From contig OX326958.1 in NCBI GenBank assembly GCA_946800325.1, positions 24,511,914 through 24,575,913 of the forward strand: DNA of 64,000 nucleotides, given 5' to 3'. A program made the translations under genes and the position numbers. Below the pieces are notes generated by a model, which made no database searches, was not told the DNA's origin, and worked only from the letters and a program-made list of their open reading frames with translations. Below are positions 57,640 through 64,000 of this stretch, in pieces (position 1 is the first letter of the stretch; each line of letters starts with the position of its first letter). This stretch comes from Luzula sylvatica. Taxonomy: Eukaryota; Streptophyta; Magnoliopsida; Poales; Juncaceae.

Positions 57640-60600
57640 TATAATAGAGTGGCGAGTCCCCCATTAAAATCCTCAAAAATATCCCCAAGGCCATGACACA
57701 TGTTAATTTTGTTTAATATCTGCCATTGATACAGATTAAATATTAAGATTTTTATGAAGCTTTTGTTTAATAGAAGCCATTGATAAACAGATTAAATATT
57801 AGGACTTTTATGAGGGGAGAAGCAATATTTTGTTTGTTTTTAATATGGCTATGGCATGACAAGTTGAAACCTAGCATATCAAGGGGACACAAATATATAT
57901 TAATAAAGTCATAAACACGGTAGCCACTAAGATTTTCTCATCACCATGCAGGTTCAAGTATATTTTTAAAGGTTGACTCTTTCATTGCATATTTCAACTA
58001 GTTGTATAACTCTTACATCATGCTGTGATGTAGTACATATAATGACATACAAAATCGCTTAGTTTTATAAAAAAATCTTTATATGCTAGAACAAGAAAGT
58101 GACAATTGGCTAAATATACGCTGCTTGCTCTAAACCCAATCGGATAAATACATCAAAAAGAAATTCTGTTAAATTTAATGATATATGAAGTTTGATAGAA
58201 TTATCTTCTCATACAAATATATATGGATTTCATCTCATCATGGTAACATAACTCGGCGAATTAAGTAGGAATTATGTCGAGTTAACTCCGTTCGCTCACA
58301 ATTTTTGTCGACTCGGCCTTCAGCTAAAACGGTGTAAAACTCCATAAACGACTTGACGAGTTATGTTGGAACTTAGAATGACTCGGTTCATTTTTTAATA
58401 TCAAATTAAAAAATGATTTTTTGAAATATTTTTAAAAACAATTTCTCATGATAATAAGATCTATGCATGATGTTTAATTAATCTATTTGCATATACGATT
58501 CATAGGTGTATCGTGTATGGTGTAGTGTAGGCAAAGTACTTAGATAAAATATAATTAGAAAATATTTCAAAATTATAATTAGGAAGTCTCTTCAAAATTA
58601 TCCTAAAATAAATTTATTTAGACTAATATTTCAAAGAGCAAATATTATATAAAAATATCACGTAAAACTTAGTCTTCGTAGAAGAAGCAATTTTTTATAA
58701 ATATCAGAAAATCGGCAAGTTCATGTGTATCTCCACGAAATGACATCCAAATCCTTTATTGAAAATGGAAAATAGGATGCACTATGTTATGGCATTAACG
58801 TAACCCAGCAAGATGGACAATGTATAATATCATATAAGCAAGATAATAATTTTGAGCAACATAAAAAAATTATATTTGTAAGAAGAGTTATATCTATCAT
58901 TTTCTAAAAGTAATAAAAATCAATCAATAATAATTATATCTATCATTTTGAACTTCCGAATTAGTAGTTTGAGATTAGTTTTCAAATCTTCAAACCCGGC
59001 AAGCTAAAATTTACTTAGAGTTACCCTCGACTCCCGGATTAGTCTATAAATACGTATCGTCATAATTTGTTTTCTCTAACGAGAATACATAACATTCTCC
59101 TCAAATATATTATTTCCTATAATTCAATAAAATCAACTTCAACAATTATTTTTCAATACTTAAGTGAACACTACGTATGATTTTATCTCTTTCAAGATGA
59201 AAGTTTCTGTTCTACGACTATGCTACTTAAGCAAAAAAGAAATTGCATGCAAAAGAGAACGTCAATTTGTCTTTAAAGCAAATAGTGACACGATCAAACA
59301 AACACATCCAGGTTTATCTTACTTTTAAATTAATTAATTAATTTGTATTTATTTATTTCAATTAATGAATTAATTTGATTATTTTTAGGACTATAACCAA
59401 CAACATTATCTTGTGGCTAAGATACAATACCGTGAGTTAGGAACGACAAAGAAATTACGCATAATACATACATATCCAAAATGAGTTAGTTTTCTAGACC
59501 ATAATCATTCATGATACTCGAATAATACGATACGTAATACGTTGGTGTATAATTCAAATCAATATTTTCATGTAAGTGGAATATCCGGTCAAATCAAATG
59601 GATATGCTAATTCGTGTATATCTATACTTATGTTATACAAACAAATACAATGAATCGGTATATAAAAGTACTTAAATGATTGATAAATATAAAAGTACAA
59701 TGCATCGGTATATAAAAATGGTATATAAAAGTACATAAATATTAACTTTATTCATAAATGATTGATAAATATCATTGTTTTATTAAATAATATTTATTTT
59801 AGATTAAAATCAAATTATAAATTTTTATTGACATTTCTTGCCTTAATATATGTTCGTAAGATCAGATTTATTGTTTATTTAATTAAAATTTTATAATTTT
59901 TTTGTTCTAAATAAACGTATTATACTTATTATACGATACGTGTATTATTCAGAAACTGAACAATTATGTTTGGGACATCGAATTATATGACTCGCCAGAA
60001 TTTGTCGCTAAATTGATTGATTACAACCATCTATCTATCCTGGCCATATTGCAAAATTCCATGGAGACCTATCTGAATTGCGGAAGATTCATGAAATGAA
60101 CACGAAATTTACTGACATCTTAACTTTTTACTTATCTTTAAGATTTACTACGAAGCCACATCATCATGATTATTCATGATTATTGACAATTAGATTTTGT
60201 GATGTGGTTCTCACCATATGCATTAATTTTAAATTTGATTTTTAAAGACGTATATTAATGATGTGATTCGATTTTATCCATTAATTTGTGCTTGATTTTT
60301 TGAAATCATATTCTATGAAGTCGTTTGCATTTCACTAATTTACAACAACTTTGAAGCCATGTCATTTATGATATTTCAAATCATATCGTATGATCAAAAT
60401 GTGACGTTTCATAGTAACTTATATGTTCACATGTCAATGAATATAAAAAAAATTGTTAATTTTGTTTTGACACACATAAGTTATATAATTTTTTATTTAA
60501 TATTTGCATATGATCTCTTTCTCTCTCATTCAATTAATAAATAAATGATGATATGAATCCCTTAGAATTTGCTAGCATGATTGATGTGTTGGCACCTGAA

Positions 60601-62370
60601 TTAAATGTTAGCGATAAACCATGAACATTTATTTTGCCATCCTACATAGAATAAGAGGGGAAACAACATCCATTGTTTCACACATAATTAATATATTCAA
60701 TATATCTAATAAATTTGTTTGGCACTGTGCATAATTAATCAAATCTAAATTTATAAATTTGGAAAATAATTTATTGGCCTAAATTAATGCACCGTTTAAC
60801 ACGTGTTAAACGGATACACATGAATAAAACAATTATATAAAATAGACCAAAATAAAAAAATAATTTAGTAAAAATCTGCAAAATTACAAATTAAAATACT
60901 TTGCATTTAAACAAGATTGAAGATAAAATAATAATAAAATATTCAAATAAATATGATTTATCATGTGTAAAACATCATATAATAAAAAAATAAACCAAAT
61001 TATATTATAATAATTTGATTTACCACCTAATCAATGTGGTTTAGCACCTAATTAATACGATTTGCCGCATATTACGATTTATTATTTAAAATTATTTAAC
61101 ATTTAATGCATTTATTGTATATTGCAACACATTAATAGATTCAGGGGAAACTAAAGGGGGCAAATGTATTTTTTCTTAATAAATATATATAGCTTTCAAT
61201 ATTAAACATTATAATATTTTTCGTAAAAGTTATATTAATATAGTTCGTGCATGACGTTTTCTTATTTCAATTTGTGAAGATATTATGTTAGAAAATAAGA
61301 AGCAAAAACTTGCATATTTAACATTTAGATAATTGAATTTAAATAATTATTATGATTATAAAAACTATCACAGTGAGAATCATATATAACTAAGTAGGTT
61401 TTATTTGTATTTTTATTTAAACAACTTTAATATTGAAATTTTCAAAATTTAACATAAATGAAAATGAGTATTTTACCCATTATAATATAACTATCTTCTT
61501 AAAGTTATAAACATATTTCGAATATTATTGCTATTTTGTAAGTTGTAAATTTCAAAAATATTGTATCATGTTAAAATAATTTTTTGTTATTATTTTTCTA
61601 AATTAAATTTTGATATTATTTTCATAGTTAAATGTAATATTGTGTATAATTTTCATCATTTTGTTTATCAATAAAAAACTACGAGTACTATATAATTAAT
61701 TATGTGGCTTGAGTATAAATGTTGTACGGTTTAATATTTATATATTTATACTGCATGAACTATTGTGAGTAACAATAATTTAATCTTTGTGGTTATATTT
61801 TTTCATAAAATTATGTTATGCTCCAAATTTGATAAAAATAAGCTATTTTCCACCAGAATGTATTATAATCGTAAAATATATTGTTGATTAAACTAATATT
61901 AGTTTGATAATTTGATAAAACTAATATAATGTGAAATAATTTATTTTAATATAATATTATTATCATCATAAGATTATAATAAAATGAAAAATATAATTAT
62001 CATACTGATCGCCGCCGCGGAGGATCAATCTTATTTTAGTTAAATATGTTGTTGGTTTCGTAGCAGTTCCGTAGTTTGACAAGTTGCAAGGAGAACAAAA
62101 CAAAAAGCCAAGCACCCTGGATAGCATCATTTAGTGATAATCATTGTTGTTGCCATCATTTTAGACTTGTATTTTTGTGGTCGTTGGTATGATAACATAT
62201 ATATTATATCCAGTCAATAAATTGTGCAACTTGATAAAAATTAAAACAATTGTATATTGATAGAAAGATGTATTGAACTTGAACATATATAAATGTATAT
62301 ATACATAGGTATTTCTTTTTTATAAATTGGGGTAGGCACGAGACCTACTACACTCAAGCTACATTATGAA
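57640..62370. other. Long gene-free AT-rich region
   Basis: About 4.7 kb without a supported gene. Includes the distal upstream region of the polyamine oxidase gene. A patch at 58240-58390 repeats ACTCGGCGAATTAAG/GACTCGG-type words but has no clear structure. The small frames at 59554-59736 and 60359-60544 are low-complexity. No MITE boundary with a convincing target duplication was found here. Confidence 0.4.
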
Positions 62371-62379
62371 AATGAGTAA

Positions 62380-64000
62380 AATATTTAATTTTTTACATTT
62401 TCCCAACAACAAAAAAACTCCGTAATTGAAGATTAACATAGGTAAATTTCTATTTTTTACAAACAAATTACAAAAACTCTGTGATTGAAAACTAACACAT
62501 TTTTTCAAAACATTTGCAAAAATTCAGAAACTAAAGTCTAACATTTTCAAAATTATTAATTATACTATGTTTATATAAGATGCCAAATATAAATTTCTAA
62601 AAAGGACCAAAATACTCGATTCTCATCTCTTTCTCAAAGAACTCCGTAGGTGAAGACTAACACCGGGAAATTTCTATTTTTTTCTAAAAAATTGAAAATT
62701 TTCATAAAGTGAAGTCTTGCCAACACCTTCAAAAATATCAATTATAATATTTTTCTTCAAAATGCCAAAATAAATCTCTAAAATGAGCAAAATTATTAAT
62801 TTTCAGATTTTTCTCAAAAAAACTCCGAGATTGAAGGCTAACACATGTAAATTTCAATTTTATCAAAAATTTCGCAAAAATGCAAAAAGTGAAGGCTAAC
62901 AACTTCGAAAAAATTAATTATCATATTGTCAGAAAAAATCCAAAATAGATCTCTAAAATTATAAAATACTTAATTTTCATGTTATCTAAAAAAACTCCGT
63001 AACTAAAGACTATCACAACCAAATATTTTTTGAAAAAAATTACAATTAAAATTCAAAAAGTGAAGTCTAACACCTTCAAAAATATCAATTATCATAGTTT
63101 TCTACAAAATACCAAAATAGAGCTCTAAAATGACCAAAATACATAATTTTCATGTTTTTTCTCAAAAAACTCCGTGATTGGAGACTAACACATGTAAATT
63201 TCTTCTTTTTTCAAAAATATTACAAAAATTCAAAAACTGAAGTCTAACGCCATCAAAAAAGTTGATTGAAAAAAGGATCTCTAAAATGAGTAAAATATTT
63301 AATTCTCGTGTTTTTCTCCAAAAACTCTGTAATTGAGAACTTACAAAGACAATTTTTTATTTTTTCAAAAAAAATATAAAAATTCAAAAACTGAAGTCTA
63401 ACACTTTAAAAAATATCAATTATCCTATTTTTCTAAAAGATGTCAAAATAAATGTCTAAAATGAGCAAAAAACTCAATTTTCATATTTGTTTCTCAAAAA
63501 AACTCCATACTTGAAGACTAACACAAACAAATATTTATTTATTTTCAAAAATTTCGTAAAAATACAAAAAGTGAAGTCTACCTTCGAACAAATCAATTAT
63601 CTTATTTTTCTAACAAGATGTTAAAATAGTTCTCTAAAATGAACAAAATACTTAACTTCCATGTTTTCATCAAAAAACTCAGTGACTAACGCATGCAAAC
63701 TTCTATTTTTAAAAACATTATGTACAAATTCAAAAACCGAAGTCTAATGCCTTCAAAATTATCAATTATCCTATTTTTATAAAAAAATTCCAAAAGAAAT
63801 GTCGAAAATGACAAAATACTCAATTTTCTTCTTTATAAAAAAAACTACATAATTGAGGACTAACACAATCAAATTTCATTTATTTCCTCAAATATTTTGC
63901 AAAATTTCTTGAAACGAAATCTAACCGCTTCAAAATTTTCAATGATCAATATTTTCGAAAAAATCCAAAAATAGATCTCCAGAATGATTAAAATACTTAA
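62380..64000. repeat. Degenerate satellite, about 172-bp monomer, running off the window
   Basis: The phrase AAAACTCCGTAATTGAAGAC recurs in diverged form with its ACTCCG core (or variant) at about 62417, 62641, 62822, 62994, 63169, 63324, 63502, 63677 and 63844. Spacings are 224, 181, 172, 175, 155, 178, 175 and 167. Each monomer also contains GAAGTCTAACACCTTC, AATTATCATATTTTTCT and CTCTAAAATGAGCAAAATA blocks in the same order. The first interval is longer because a piece is duplicated. Confidence 0.9.

Noticed and set aside
58240..58390. Possible inverted repeat element with ACTCGGCGAATTAAG words
   Set aside because: Words recur but no consistent terminal repeats or target duplication could be found.

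Overview
This window is nuclear DNA from a flowering plant, most likely a eudicot. It is very AT-rich, its genes have many short exons with GT/AG introns, and it carries plant-type Helitrons, Mutator-like, Harbinger-like and hAT-like elements, a tRNA-derived SINE family, an LTR element primed by initiator tRNA-Met, and a patch of plant telomere-like TTTAGGG repeats. I cannot name the species.

Genes are few. Four protein genes could be rebuilt exon by exon with consistent reading phase. They are a small two-membrane-span protein of unknown function (17047-17985, minus, 2 exons), a GPI-anchor-type GH17 beta-1,3-glucanase (45437-47579, plus, 3 exons), an organelle-type 5'-3' exonuclease related to the DNA polymerase I nuclease domain (47978-51067, minus, 15 exons), and a polyamine oxidase (53718-57546, minus, 9 exons). 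Two tRNA-Glu(UUC) genes lie between the last two. The right-hand gene island (45.4-57.6 kb) is compact: the glucanase and exonuclease converge, and the exonuclease diverges from a tRNA gene only about 165 bp away. The genes do not form an obvious pathway.

The rest is accessory sequence. From 0 to 17 kb: SINEs, a Harbinger-like MITE, a hAT-like MITE, a three-LTR array of a non-autonomous LTR element inside one 5-bp target duplication, a decayed LINE, a Helitron end with a tandem array, and two Mutator-type foldback elements with exact 9-bp target duplications, one built of three consecutive giant palindromes. From 18.7 to 22.4 kb: a predicted Helitron carrying decayed, intron-containing exons of an NSUN2/TRM4-type RNA m5C methyltransferase. 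From 25.6 to 34.7 kb: a degenerate GTATTY hexamer array interrupted by three copies of a unit with a 25-26 bp hairpin, a telomere-like patch, a SINE and islands of exon-like sequence. From 34.9 to 37.6 kb: exon-like pieces on the minus strand, one resembling a RING E3 ligase. From 38 to 45 kb: SINEs, two sister Helitrons and MITEs. From 57.7 to 62.3 kb: AT-rich sequence with no recognisable gene. From about 62.38 kb to the window end: a degenerate tandem satellite of roughly 172 bp.

All calls come from reading the sequence and from knowledge of the families. No alignment or database search was run.
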